64,000 nucleotides of DNA, from NCBI GenBank assembly GCA_033439265.1, contig JAVTVX010000020.1, positions 18,990,001-19,054,000 on the forward strand. Reading direction: 5' to 3'. Below, piece after piece: positions 35,779-48,344 of this stretch. The notes below the pieces were generated by a model. The model had not been told where the DNA came from, did not search any database, and worked only from the letters and a program-made list of their open reading frames with translations. Positions within the stretch are counted from its first letter, which is position 1. Each line of letters opens with the position of its first letter. The stretch is from Dillenia suffruticosa. Its lineage: Eukaryota > Streptophyta > Magnoliopsida > Dilleniales > Dilleniaceae. Made by a program: the position numbers and the translations under genes.

Positions 35779-36215
35779 GGCTAGTTTGTGTATATCTTGG
35801 GAATTCTTTCGACCTTGTCGATGAATGGATTATGACTACATGGCATATGTAAATTATGTAATATATTCTGTCTTAAGATGAAAGACAAGTCCTTCACATG
35901 AACCAGGGACCTGGTATGCTTGCATTGCAAAATTGAGACAAAAAGTTTTACAAATAATAATAATGTAGAAACAAATGATGCTGATCATATTTCTTTCCGA
36001 GGGAGATTATGCCCGAGACAGTGAACGCATGAAGAGTACATTATTTTGAATCCTCAATTATAGTTGCATTCCAATTCAATTCTAACTTCCTTCCACTGCT
36101 GGTGGTTCATCAAAGCACCTCTCGACCCGCAGGCAGGAACAAAAACCAGGCAAAGATGATGAATTCTTTTATGGGGCCAATAATCTGACAGTGCATGAGA
36201 AAAAAAATAAATAAA
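35779..36215. other. Convergent 3' regions of the P-loop and GTP cyclohydrolase genes
   Basis: The stop codons of the two genes face each other 437 bp apart. The two 3' UTRs probably occupy most of this space and may overlap. No other feature was seen. Confidence 0.55.
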
Positions 36216-39200
36216 TCATCCTTCTGAAGTCATAGTGCTAGGAATACATTGCAAGAACTTGGCCCTTGCAATCGGGTCTGTTGAAAATCGACCCAGTGCT
36301 GCAATTGTAGCCGTGCTACTACCAAACTTTTCAATTCCTCTAGAGATCATACAAGTGTGACTTGCTTCCACCACAACCATCACATCTTCCCCCAACACAC
36401 AAGAAAGGGACTCAGCAATCTGCCTAGTGAGCCTTTCCTGTACTTGAAGCTTGAAACCATGAAAATGCACTATTGACTCTAATAAGGCTCTTCCAATGGG
36501 ATGTAATCCAGCAAAGAGGTATCCTATGTGAACAACACCATGAAACGGAAGCAGATGATGCTCACACAGAGACCAAAATGAAAAGCTCAGCTCTGAATTA
36601 ATCTGCCCCTCATCATGGTTCGAACCCCCATTGGGGGTGGAAAAATCTGGTCTACCACAAACAAAGCCATTCAGCTTCATTTCCAGATTAGCATTTTTGA
36701 AGTTCATCAACCACTTTACAAAATGACTGGGAGTTCCTATGAGCTCTTTCCTTGAAGGATCTTCTCCTAAAGATTTAAGGATTGAAGTTACAGCAGTTGC
36801 CATGCCAGGATGAGCGGAACCCAACTTACTGATCTTGTCACTGGATGAAGGCCTGGATGGACACCAACCTTCCGCAAAGTCAGTGGTACCGCTTTTCTCT
36901 GCATCTATTCCTCTGAATTTAAGAAGACTAAAAAAATCAACCCAAACATCTGCTTGTTTGTCTTCAAAAACCCCTGAACCAGAAGAGACTACTACCTTTA
37001 CCCATCCTTGGTGGTTTGGATCAAGGAAAAAGGATTCTAGCTTCGGGAAATTAATATGCAAACACTGAAGCACAACAACAACACCAGCTGGTTTAATTCC
37101 TTGTTGCAAAGCTGAGCAAACTTCTTCTGCCAGACGTTGTGGGTCTTGGAGTCGTTTTGCAAACACATCAGCCACCCGAGAGAGCTTACTCAGGCCAACA
37201 ACTCGTTGTCCAGATGGGACATAACCCACATGACACTTAACCTGGAAGGGAAGTAAGCAGGACTCACAATAGGAGAAGAGGTCAAGATCTCGAACAACCA
37301 CCAACCCGCCTGTTCCTCCTGCGCAACCAACTCCAACATCCATACCAGCTTCAGGGAATAAAGCACCTTGTATAATGTCTTTCACTTTTTGTCCGTAACC
37401 TGAATAATGAGAAAAGAAAAAAAGAAGGATAAAAAATATACAAATCCAATCTCCAAATCATGGCTTTAAGTGATAAATCTTAAACGCTGTCATGCACAAT
37501 AAAACCATATTTTCTATCCATAGTTACAAATGAAAACAGAAAGAAGTATTATACATGCATGAAGAAGTATATACATGCATGAAGAATAAGTTCCCTCAGC
37601 CAACGTCACTAAGCGTAATATTGATATGCATAGCGGAGCCAATAGAATATATTTATAGCAATAGCAACATCTCAGTGCCCTACATATGAAAAAAATGTAA
37701 TCTCCAACATCTTCCATCTCCATCATGGTGCATAAGCCACCTAGTGTTTACATAAAGGTAATTGAGATAGCAACAAATCATAGGCCAGTTGCAAGGTTCA
37801 GAAAGAATCAAATATTCAAATCAGTTTCTTGCATGGTACAGAACGCAACATTACTTATTAGATGGAATGTATCATCCATATCTTTAAGGTAGCAAAAACC
37901 TTTCAAGGCAAATTAACCAGTTAAGTCAGCAATTCATGCAAAATCACTAATCACCATGGCCAGGGAAAACAAAATAAAGCCCGGCCTAGAATTCTAATAA
38001 CAGTGCTAATATTAGAATCCCTGCCCTGGACAATCTGTATCAGTACGATCGCAGACAAGTATATTCCTTTAGCAGAAAAAAGCTTTGGTGGAGAAGAGGA
38101 TCAAAAGGAAAAAGCCATGTTTGTATCAGATCCCAGGCATTAAAAGCAGATGAGTGTGCTTTCTATTTTTGATAAAAGGGAAGCAAAAAAAGTAAAAATG
38201 CTGCACAAAGCCCTGCATCTCCAGTAGCACCATGGCATACTTAATATATTCATAGGAGTTAATATAGCTGACGACTATCACACAGAACTTGATCATATGG
38301 CAAGATCCTTGCTGTAACAATTTTTTCAAGAAGTATGGATATTGTACAAAAAACAAGCAGTTCCTAGAACTTATTTAGCTTCTAATGAGATTACATACCA
38401 CATTCCCACAACAGAAATTAAATTCAATTACAGGTCAAAATAACAAATGTTTGAACTACATAGTAGAAAGCAACCTAGCTATGTCAACATCAAATTTATA
38501 GTAAAGACCAATTACAGGTCATCATCAACATATTTTGACCAAACAGATTTTCTCTCCTCCAAGAACAATGCATCCTCCACCAGAAGAACTCTCACATGAT
38601 TGCTCCAACCTAACAACTTACTCCATTAATGATCAAATATCCTTTCTTCAGTGGTCAGTCTCATCTTGTAATAACCCCTTTTCACCTCCTCCGCACCAAT
38701 TCCCAAAATCTCCAAGACATACCTTCTCTTCTTGAAGTTTTGGTTTCCAAACATAAGTATTCATCTCAATCAACTGACAGAAAATGATATCACAATTCTG
38801 AACCAAAATAAGGCCTCAGTTTTATATCCTGCTCCATCAGATCCCAAATCTGAATACCTTACCTAACACTAAACAACCACTGTCTACTTGTACTAACTCT
38901 TGATGCCCCCACATCACGAAGAAACCCCAAACAAAATATTGTTTTTTTGGAAATGAAAAAAAACACATCAAAGAAATCCAAGCACAGCTTCATTCTTTTT
39001 CTGCAATTGTTTTCTCAAAATTAGATCTCCACCTGCCATCCCGAATACCTCAAGTGACTCTCAAACAACGAAAGGACCTCCCCACTTGCTTCTATTTGAA
39101 AACTTAAAGAGCCTCAACATTTATGTTTAAAGCAAAAAACTCCACATTCTTGTTCCATTTAATTTTTCATCATCCCTGAGATGTGTTTTCTTTTTTTCTT

Positions 39201-41494
39201 AATATATTTTTTCTTCTCTCCATATGAGTACATTAAATTCTTGCATGACCAATGAAGTGAATGTGACCTTCTACTGCCACTTACCCTATTAAATCTCTCT
39301 CTCCCACATAATTAACTTGAAGTAATTAACTGAAAACAAAAAATACAGAAAGATATATATATATATATATATATATATTTTTGGAGTGTAAGAAAAAAAG
39401 CTTGAGAATTCTGAAACCATTTACCATTAGCCACGCCTAGCCATAGTTTATTTGCTTAAAAACATGAATCCTTCCATCTACACTCAATTTCATCAAACAA
39501 AGACAGCCTTTTTCTCAAATCCATCAAGGCAAACCCCCAGTTACTTTCTGAATTGCCAAATTCCTTGGATGGACCATGCATATTGTTTTAATCAAGAAGG
39601 TGCAAAATTCTCCGAGACAACAACCTATGGATTAAAAATAAAATTTCTAATCTTTCTTAATCATCTAGAATTTTGCTTAAGGCTTACAAGAGGCTGAGTT
39701 TGAAATCTAAAACCAAGCATTTTATGCAAATCTATCCACCTACTTTGATATTGGGCTTTCTAGATGAGTCATCGCACCATAAAAAATTGAAGCACTAATT
39801 GTTAAATTCACTTCAGCAATTTTCATTTTATAATTCTTAGTGATATATTTCCCTTTATACACCTTCTTGTTCATTGACTCTAAATAATTTCTCCATTTTA
39901 TACAGTAAAATTATTCCGACAGCATAGCCCCCCAAAGAATCCCATTAATGCCCCAAAACTTATCCATGACAAAAGTGAAGAGGTAGGATCTTAAAACAGT
40001 AGCTGAACATTAATACAAACCAATTTTCATAATGGGCGTATACCAGTAGCAGGACCTAGACCTTTGACATATTCAAAAAGGAATATGCCCTTATATGTTG
40101 ATATATTAATCAATCAAAATGGTGATGTGCATTTCTTTTGGTGAATCAAATTTCTTAAATCCATAATCCTCACAGGTCAACTTTTCCTTTCAAAGAAAAT
40201 TGTAGTTGATAATTTAGTAGAAATTTTGGCCATTAAAGCAAAAAGAAATGTTATGACTTTGATGACAAACTATGACCATTACCTAGGGAAAGCATACACT
40301 CCACCCAGCCCTCCGCCCACAAAAAAAAAAAGATTTTAAAAGATTGGTTAATTACAAAACTATAATTACAAAACTAAGGAACAGGAAAGAAAATGATAGT
40401 GGGAGAAAAAGCCTCAGAAAGCACAGGATATGCTAAGATTAATATGGTCTAATTTCCCTTTTATCTGACAAATTACTCCTACAGGAAAAAGGAATCTGCA
40501 AGAATCATTTCCTGAAAAATATTTCAATGTACCCACCAACAAAATCAAATTGCTGGGGAGTGGAGTTGTACAAGAAAATATTTTTTCATTTATATGTGCT
40601 TTAAGTTGAGTAGGAAATATTTGCTATAGTCTAATCATTATCTAGCCCCTCAACACAAGAAACAAAAGTTCAAGAAAGCTTGATCCCATGAAACAAACTT
40701 AGCCAGAAGCTCAGTAGGGGACAGGATCAAAAGACATTGGCTCAATGTCACAACTTACACCACCTTGTAGCAATTGAATAACAAACCAACTGTTAGACTT
40801 GATACTCTACTTACGAATGTGATGCATGGAAATTTTATTATTGATCTATCTGGCTTTGATATGCATTTATTATAATAGTACAATCATTAATAAAAATCAA
40901 AGAATAGATCTAGGCATCATCAGCTTTTTAAGAACTTAATGCAGTGCAAGAAGTTGTAGTAGCAAAAGAGCATTCAATAGATTGAATCATAAAATTCAAA
41001 TCTAGCAAAAATTAGGTACAAGTGCCAACAAAATTGCAAACCAAACATCTACAAAAGCATGATCATCAGTGAGAAATAGGAATGCAAAGATCAACAACTT
41101 CTAAGGTTACTTTATGCTTATCTAGCAACATAGCAAACTCGGGAGCCTCTCTTTTATTCCTGAGTTCAAATTCGAAGCAATAACAGCAAATCCAGCGAAA
41201 TTATAACACCAGAGAAACCAATCTACAACTTTGATCTACCCTAAAAAGGTCGAAAAGTTAAAGAAATGAAGACATACCACGGGTGCCTTCAAGAAGAGCT
41301 TTGGCAACACGAAGAGGGGTCTTTTTAAGACCTTCTCTATCGACATCCTCATCGAGACCTTGCAACAGAACTTTCACAGCATCTTCAATGACGAAGGTGT
41401 CAGGTTGTTGTTCCTCTAGGCACAGCTTAGCACAGCCCCCACCGCCTAGTTTCTCCAACTTCACATTGAAATGCCCTTCTTCCAAGGCCCCCAT
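36216..41494 (-). CDS. GCH1: GTP cyclohydrolase I, plant two-domain form
   Basis: This enzyme makes dihydroneopterin triphosphate from GTP, the first step of the pterin branch of folate synthesis; the plant enzyme is cytosolic. Exon 1 is 41278-41494 and exon 2 is 36216-37399, with a GT-AG intron of 3878 bp. The total is 1401 nt, 466 aa, as in Arabidopsis. The protein has two tandem cyclohydrolase-like domains. The N-terminal one has SYCESCLLPFQVKCHVGYVP; the C-terminal one has WSLCEHHLLPFHGVVHIGY (zinc-type CEHH), QVQERLTRQIAESL and HTCMISRGIEKFGSSTATIA. In plants neither domain alone keeps all active-site residues, and the pair is needed. The start MGALEEG is chosen by similarity; an in-frame ATG 57 nt upstream (41549-41551) would add 19 residues. 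Confidence 0.95.
37400..41277 (-). other. Single intron of the GTP cyclohydrolase gene
   Basis: 3878 bp, donor GTATGT and acceptor TTCAG on the minus strand. It contains a TA microsatellite (39356-39377) and otherwise AT-rich unique-looking sequence. No transposon ends or protein remnants were recognised. Confidence 0.6.
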
Positions 41495-41910
41495 TGACAA
41501 TAATCCCTCCACGTTCCTCTTCCCCAATCCCTTCTGATAAGACAAATTCAAATCTAAATCTAAATCAAAAGATTTTCTTTCTCAAAAGTGACAAATACCC
41601 AAATATGAATTGAACCCAAAATTCAAAATTTTACGACAAACCCAGATGAGAAACGAAACAAAACTTATAATCAACAACGGAGTAGACCCCAAATGGGCAG
41701 AAAGTAAGAAACCCAAGAAGAAAGAAAGAGAAAAGAAGAGGAGAGAGAGTGCGGAGAGAGAGAGAGGGGATGGGGTTGGGGGGAGAGAGAGAGAGAGAGA
41801 GGTAGAGGGGGGTATGGCGTTGTGTGGACAAACGTAGGTTCGCCGTTGATGTGAGGAAAGTGTGGATCGTTTTTGGGGATTTGGCACGTCTGGGGTTCGG
41901 ACACTCACTC
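41495..41910 (-). promoter_or_regulatory. 5' leader and proximal promoter of the GTP cyclohydrolase gene
   Basis: On the gene strand this region is strongly CT-rich, with a CT run at 41787-41802 (GA on the plus strand) and a second at 41755-41767. CT-rich tracts of this kind are common near plant transcription starts. The start site cannot be fixed from sequence alone. Confidence 0.4.
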
Positions 41911-42919
41911 GGGTCGCTTTCTTCAGGAAATCTTGGCTCTACCCATCCCTTGTTCTTTGCACGGTTCCCAATGAGGGGCTGAGGGAGGATCTGTGGTTGG
42001 ATGTACCAAACCCTTTTTGACCATTCTGGTGTTGTCAGTCTTTTTATTTTTTGTTTTGTCAGGGTATGTGCACCTTTTTTACTTTTTAGTTATTCTAGTT
42101 GGTGGGATCTTTTTCTTTTGCCGATTGATATCTCCGCAGATCAGTTCTGATGGTTTGGCATGCCTTTTTCTTGGTGCTGCTATGATCAAACCTAGGAAAA
42201 TAAAATAGTCAACTCTTAAGAATAAATCATGGTTTCCTTAAATTATAAAACAAACAAACAAACAAAAGTTTTGTTGATCCAACAATTTCGATCAGAACAT
42301 ATAAACTGAAATTATAGTTTCAATATATTAGTTACAATCAACTTTAGTATAACATCTATCCCCCTGGTCTAAATTGATCCAACCAAAGAGGTTTAAAATT
42401 ATAGCTAACTCAAGTGAAAATCAAATTTATACTTAACATTCAAGTTCACAAAAAATGTGAACATTACATGAAATTGACATCAACTATTTATGAAGACAAA
42501 AATAATACATGACTAAATGCATAAAGAAATAAAAAAATATCACAATCAATGTTATAAAAATTCAAATCTTGTTTAAATTCTAAAAAAAAAAAAAAAAGAA
42601 AGAAAGGAAGGAAGGATGGAAGAAAGTAAAAATTTAAATCTTGCAGAAAAGAAAAAAACAAGAGAAAGATTTGAACGGTGGTAGGGTAGGGTAGGGCAGG
42701 GCAGGATATGGCGGTTGTTGCCATGTTCATTTTGACGTGTAGTTATGGAGTCAAAAAAAGGAGGGAGAGACGCGGTCCTCCAACCCACTCGAAGGCATGC
42801 ACGGAGGGCTTTTCAATGCAAGCAAGAGCCACCGGACATCCCGCATCTCATTAGGGGGTGGCTGGCTTGGAAGAGGGCCCACCCTCTCTTTTTCTCACTC
42901 ACAATTGGATGATTTTATA

Positions 42920-43060
42920 TTTTATATTTTTATTGATGTTTAAAATTAAATTTTAATTAATTCGATTTAAATATATTTTATTTAACGAATAACTTATTTA
43001 ATATAATTTTTTTATTTATAAATTTTAAATATGATATTTAATTAAAAAATTAAATATCTC
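42920..43060. repeat. Dispersed AT-rich repeat, copy 2
   Basis: Shares the TTTTAATTAATTCGATTT core and following order of blocks with the copy at 46870-47020. Confidence 0.4.
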
Positions 43061-43774
43061 TTTTTACTATAATTTTCATTTGTTATTTGGAATGTTTTAT
43101 AGCCTATCATTGTTGTTCCTTTTAAACCTAACCACCGCTGCCTTGCTAAAAATCTGAATCCCTTGCTATTAATTAATTTATTTGATATATAATTTTTTAA
43201 AATCATATTAAAAAATATTGTAATAAGTTATATTAGTATTAGAGTTAATATTAATATTAGAGTTATATAATTTTATTTGATCACTTGTCCTTTTTTTTTT
43301 TTTTTACTCTTTTCACTTTCACTTCATTTTGTTAGTTAATTCTTACCATTTTAAATAATATTTTTTAATCCATTATTTTAATTTAAACTTTCTTTCAGTT
43401 AAAATGATACTCTAATATAAGATGAAAAGAATTTTTTTTAATTCTTATTATGATAAAATCTTAACAAATTAATAAATTAGTTTATCATAAATGTATGAAA
43501 GCAAAATTCACGAGATTTATAATTGATTTCCGTAATGCATATATAATATTTATTTATTTGGAAAAAAATATTATTGTGAATTTGAATTCAAGGGCATAGA
43601 ATAGAGATGCTTTTGTGCTTTTTTTTTATTATTATTATTTTTTATTTTTTTTATTTTTTGTGAAAATGCTTTCGTGCTTTCAATCCGGTGGGTAAACAAC
43701 CTGTTGTTCATTATTTTAGCAGGTGATTAATGAATAGTTGGTCAAATCACTTAACGTCGGTTGATCCTTAAAAA

Positions 43775-43845
43775 AACAGTCTAATGATATAAACCTCTCT
43801 TTTCAATTTAGTGATCTCAAATTCAAATTTTTATTAAAAAAAAAT
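43775..43845 (+). repeat. SINE-like remnant, copy 1
   Basis: Has 'tataaacctctcttttcaat' followed by 'ctcaaattcaaatttttatt'. This matches the layout of the copy at 44958-45037. Confidence 0.3.
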
Positions 43846-44957
43846 ATTCGGATTTGAATTTTAAAAATAAAAAAAACTATATTAAGAGAGTTTTTCTTTA
43901 AAAAGAAATCGACAGTTACTCAAATCGAATTAGTTGAAATATGATTTCAGATAACGGTTATTAGACAAAAAATATATATATTTAAGCGGGTGAGCAACTA
44001 TCACCAAATTAAAAAGCATCTCGTAAACCTAAAGAACCGGATTGAACAAATTTTTAATTGAAAATTAAATTTAATAGGCAGATTGGCCATGAAAAAGGAA
44101 TAACATTGATCTCAAATATAGAATATAATATTGTCATTTAATCCTACAAAGACCCGCATAACCCTGGTATGCAATAGATGGAACAAATCTATTGTGTAGG
44201 TGAAACTTTTCATACGAAAGAGTCTCACATTTTGATTTGGAGAGCTTTGCTCAAAATGAAATAACATGGCTACTTAAATTGGCATGCCATGTGCAACCGC
44301 GCAGAGCACAATGGTCATCGGAAATTAGAGGAAAAAAAAAAAAAAAAAAACTTGGTACTTTGGATGGAAATGTGCAAAAAAAATAAAAATGGTTTTTAAG
44401 AATTTGAATGCAGAATTTATTTTTTTTAAAAAAATTAAAGCACGCACATAAAAAATAATTAATTAAATAAGGACTTTGGTTTTCTTTTAAGAAAATCAAA
44501 TCTGACGGTCACGAATTTTGCTTCACATAATTTTAGTTGCTTCCTTTTAAAAATGCCTCAGCATTTTGTTCCTTGTAATATTCTTAAATGTTGAGATTTT
44601 ATTTTACCTTTTGCAAATTGCAAGATGAGGATATAATTACCAAAACAAACTATTAATTACGTGTGGGTGCAAGTGCGGCTACGGGCATAGACGCACTTAT
44701 GCTGAAGGTCCCAATTCCTGGCGCAAGCACGCCAATCTAGCAATGGCAGGCCTAGGCATGTCCCGATAGCAGATGCAGCGTCCTAGCCTAGGGGCACCCT
44801 GCTCCCCAGTTTTGATTTCTACATCTCTAATTTCTTTCTCCAGTGTCTTTAACTTTATGCCTTTTGTGCCTCCATGCCTTGGTACAAGCAAATAAAAGAA
44901 AACTATGTGAATGATTAAAAATATTACAAAATTGAGTTTAAAACTAAGTTAATAAAT

Positions 44958-45037
44958 TTACTAAGAGGATAGTCCAGTGGTGTAAACTCTTCTCCCAATT
45001 TGATATTTCAAATTCAAATTTTTGTATACTAAAAAAA
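44958..45037 (+). repeat. SINE-like remnant, copy 2
   Basis: A box A-like 'tagtccagtggtgtaa' is followed about 30 bp later by a box B-like 'tcaaattcaaatt' and a T/A-rich tail. This is the layout of decayed tRNA-derived plant SINEs. The boxes are too degraded for a firm family call. Confidence 0.35.
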
Positions 45038-45084
45038 AACTAAGTTAATAAAGGGTTAAAAAAAAGGTATATAACTATCACACA

Positions 45085-45715
45085 AGTGTCATTTGAGAGG
45101 TCAGGGTGAGTTCTTTAACCGCAATCTTGATGGTTGGATTAGCTTTGGCACGAAGAAGGATGGTTGGTTATTTTTTGTGGCGGCATTGTGGTGGGCGTGG
45201 TATTGGAGAAATAATCTGTTGTTTGCAGATGAAAAATGGATGTGAATCTTGTAATGTGTCGAATTGTTAGCTCGGCTTAAGACTTCCAATGTCTTCTCCA
45301 AAGTGCAGCAGGTCATGATTTGGATAGGTGTATGGTTTGCTGGACTACTCCGCCCCACGACTCTATTGAAATGAATATAGATGACAGTTGTCCGTGTAGA
45401 CCTTCTAGGGCAGGTTTTGGTGGCATTTTGCGCTCGTCCAATGATAATTGGATCTTAGATTTTGGGTTTTGGCAGAGCAAATCGACATACTTGGCGCCAA
45501 GCTTTTAGTTATTAAGAATGACCTCCTTGCTTGGAATTTGGGGTATAGGAAATTTTGGTGTAAAACAAATTCTGTAGAAGCTTTTATGGGATAATCATTG
45601 CTATTATTCACTGGTTAATGAAGCGGCTGGTGAACGATGAAGTTACTCGTGTTGTGGAAAGTTAATTTTTGTGCTGACTTTCTAGCGTCACGGATTAATT
45701 CTTTGCTTACATACT
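45085..45715 (+). mobile_element. L1-type LINE C-terminal (RNase H) remnant
   Basis: The plus strand reads as the end of a plant L1 ORF2: NLDGWISF and ALWWAWYWRNN (end of the zinc-knuckle region, 45110-45210), then an RNase H (RVT_3) domain with WTTPPHDSIEMNIDDS, AGFGGILRSSNDNWILDFGF (45345-45470), followed by a decayed stretch and NFCADFLASR-like residues near 45665-45690. Plant L1s often carry this extra RNase H domain. The usual DGS of the first catalytic Asp reads DDS here. Frames are broken, so this is a dead fragment. Confidence 0.75.
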
Positions 45716-47350
45716 AGCCCCTGTGGCACTAGCTGTGGCACTAGCAGTCTCTAAGACCAAGAGTGTTCCTAGATCACCCAACACTCAAATGATTATATGT
45801 GTTGAAAACGTGAGAAAGAAAGGCAACTCAGAAAACTTGTAAAGAACTTTGTTAGTTTATATTCACAACTTTCCTTGATCAACCGATTGAAGGCTACAAA
45901 TAAGAGAGAGGGGGGGGGGTTGGCCTATTTACAGGCAACCCAAAAAGTTCTTAAAAGTTCTGGAGAATTCTACGAAGTTGTCCACAATACTTGATCTCCA
46001 GAACATTTGTAAAATATTTTACAAGTCTCTTACACTGTTCCTCTTTCTTATGTACAAGCGTAGCCTATTGTATCATAAAGCTATTTTTTTGTATTATACC
46101 GATTGGTAATTAGAGTTATACTCTGACTAATTCAGTTCAGGATTTACAGTGATCTAAAAGGGACTATTCTCCCAATATAGTTTTTTTTTATACCCAAATC
46201 GTGAGTCGAGCTCATATTCAAATTGCGAATCGAATTTAAAAACTTGATTAAATGATTTATCGTCACATTTCATTAAACCAATTGTCCGTTGACGTACCAG
46301 CTATTGTACCATAATCAAGAGTGACGTAGAATGTTTTAGTATCCCTTGGTTTATGGGCCGTAATTGGGTCTCTAAGACCGAGATTTGGATTGAGAATGTG
46401 CAGAACATGTCACTTGCAAAGACATGAGCTAATGCTTCAAAAAGCTTTCATATCTTAAACGGTCCTCTGCCTCCTCTGAACTGTCTGCCTAATGTGGACG
46501 CTCCCTTTTTTTTATTTTTTTTTATTTTACAGAAAGATTGGAATCAAGAATCGTTGTACTGGAGAAAGAAATGAATATTAAGGGTGTGTTTGAACGTCTC
46601 ATAAAAAGTGTTCCTTTTCTTTTCTTATTTTGATTTATTCGGAAAAAAGCTAAATTTCTTTAGATAGAATAAAAAAGGTTATAAAGAAAAATAAATTCTT
46701 ATATCAAATTTATATTTACTTATAATCATATTTAATTTATTAAAAATATAAAACCGCTTTAAGGAAAGGAAAAGATAACATGCGCTTATAGCCTAGAAGT
46801 ACAATTGAGAAGAATTGATGCATCAAAGCTCATTTTTTTAGCTTTTTATTATTTTATATTATATCGATTAATATTTAAAATTATATTTTAATTAATTCGA
46901 TTTGAACACTTGTCGAGTTTATTTTAGAGATAACTCTCTCAATATAAACTTTTTTATTTTAATATTTTAATTTAAAATTTAATTAAGAAATTTAGTGTAT
47001 TGTACGTTGATTCACAAAACTCATTATCACACAATTTTGATGGGAAATGGTATGGAATACGAGACATCGAAAGAGAGCATAGTCTCTATAAATATTAATA
47101 TTTATATAATTTGTAATCCAATAATTATAATTTTTAAAAAATAAAATAATAAAATAATCAATAATTATTTACAATGATTCAGCGTTTGAACAATTTCTTT
47201 GGGAGCGGAGGCCCCACTGTATTTTATAGCGGAAGAGAAGGGGTGGGGGTTTTCACAAAAAAAAAATAAAAAAATAAAAAAATAAAGAGCGGGGAGGGGG
47301 GGGGGGGGGATGGGGTAGGCTCATGCTAAGGCCTAAAGAAAATGTTTACG
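45716..47350. other. Intergenic, AT-rich, no gene recognised
   Basis: Contains a G run at 45910-45919, a copy of the dispersed AT-rich repeat at about 46870-47020 and a poly-A/poly-G stretch at 47250-47310. No coding frame was supported. Confidence 0.5.
46870..47020. repeat. Dispersed AT-rich repeat, copy 3
   Basis: Carries TTTTAATTAATTCGATTTG, then 'gtcgagtttattttagaga', 'taactctctcaatataaac' and 'aatttaattaagaaattta'. It is the clearest of the three copies. Confidence 0.4.
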
Positions 47351-47351
47351 A

Positions 47352-47395
47352 TGGGCCAATCCGAGCTCGTGTCCAACTCTCCCGACTGTATAAAT
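47352..47395 (+). promoter_or_regulatory. Promoter of the His-rich protein gene (TGGGCCAAT and TATA box)
   Basis: TGGGCC overlaps a CCAAT box at 47352-47360, and a TATAAAT box lies at 47389-47395. The start codon at 47448 follows 53 bp after the TATA box, leaving room for a leader of about 25 nt. Confidence 0.5.
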
Positions 47396-47447
47396 GAAAG
47401 AAAACAACGCGTATGCGAGTAGCGAGTAGCGAGTAAAGTTGGAATTC

Positions 47448-47713
47448 ATGGAGTCTTCAAATTCAAATGGAGGGATTCAAAACCGCCATCTTCCTCCCTG
47501 TGATCATCATCATGGACACTATCACCACCATGTTCATGTAGTGAATCCTCAGTGTCCTTTCCACAGTTTCCTTCTCTTCCGCCCGTCAAATCCAATAGGA
47601 CCCTTCCAATTCGGCTTCAACCCTAATTTCCTTCATGATCAACCTCCTCCACAAAATCAAATCCCCTTGTTTTCCAATCAAACTTCTTCTCACTCTGCAG
47701 CTCTGTAAGTAAA

Positions 47714-47749
<36 letters not shown>

Positions 47750-48344
47750 ATTTAATTGATTAATTAGGGTTTTTGGGGGGTGGGTCGGTGATGAATATGT
47801 TGGAACTGTAGCTTGTCAACTCCCAAATGTCAATTTCTGGTTTCCCTTGTACTGGGCGGGTGTGATGAGAAGGCGAAGGCGAAGGCGTTATTTAAGCCAC
47901 TCTGTTTGGAGGCATTTACTTGTTCTCTAAAAGGTGTATAAAATACCGAGTTTGAGTTAACTGAGGAATTATAGCATCTTTATTGAAATCAATAGTCACA
48001 CTCTTTTGTGTTTTCTCTTTGCAACTGCAATAGCTTTGTCACGAGCTAATAAGTATTTTGGTGGGGTCAATCAATCGCAGGTTGCAACAAGAAAATGGGA
48101 TTGAGGAGGAAGAGGAGGAAGAACCAGTGTTTGTAATGACTGATGAATGGATGGAATTCTTTGCTAAATCTGAGGCTAAGAGAAAATTAGGTGCTCCCCT
48201 TCTATTTCTTTTATTCATATATTTTTAGTGCTCTTTTTATGATTATTACAAAGTGGGTCTTGTGAAGTGATGATTAACTCAAACGCATTTGGTGCTGGTA
48301 CCCATTGCACAGGGAAGAAACAGGCTAAGAAGGGCAAAAACTAA
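47448..48344 (+). CDS. Small His-rich, acidic plant protein of unknown function
   Basis: Exons: 47448-47704, 48081-48190 and 48313-48344. GT-AG junctions, phases agree, 399 nt, 132 aa. The N-terminal part is strikingly rich in His and Cys (Cys18, His20-22, His24, His26-28, His30, Cys36, His39), followed by a Phe/Pro/Asn-rich stretch. The second exon has a run of seven Glu, then VFVMTDEWMEFFAKSEAKRKL, and the tail is basic (KKQAKKGKN). There is no signal peptide or membrane segment. The His/Cys region could bind metal and the basic tail could be a nuclear signal, but both are guesses. The clean splice structure and a good TATA box argue that the gene is real. Confidence 0.75.
47709..47740 (+). 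repeat. CT microsatellite at the start of intron 1 of the His-rich gene
   Basis: A run of about 11 CT units immediately after the donor at 47705. Confidence 0.85.

Larger units (their letters stand above)
41911..45084. other. Intergenic, AT-rich, with decayed short repeats
   Basis: No gene was supported. A copy of the dispersed AT-rich repeat lies at about 42920-43060. SINE-like remnants lie at about 43775-43845 and 44958-45037. The rest, particularly 42900-44000, is very AT-rich. Confidence 0.5.

Noticed and set aside
36835-37068. Plus-strand open frame inside GTP cyclohydrolase exon 2
   Set aside because: Antisense shadow of a conserved coding exon.
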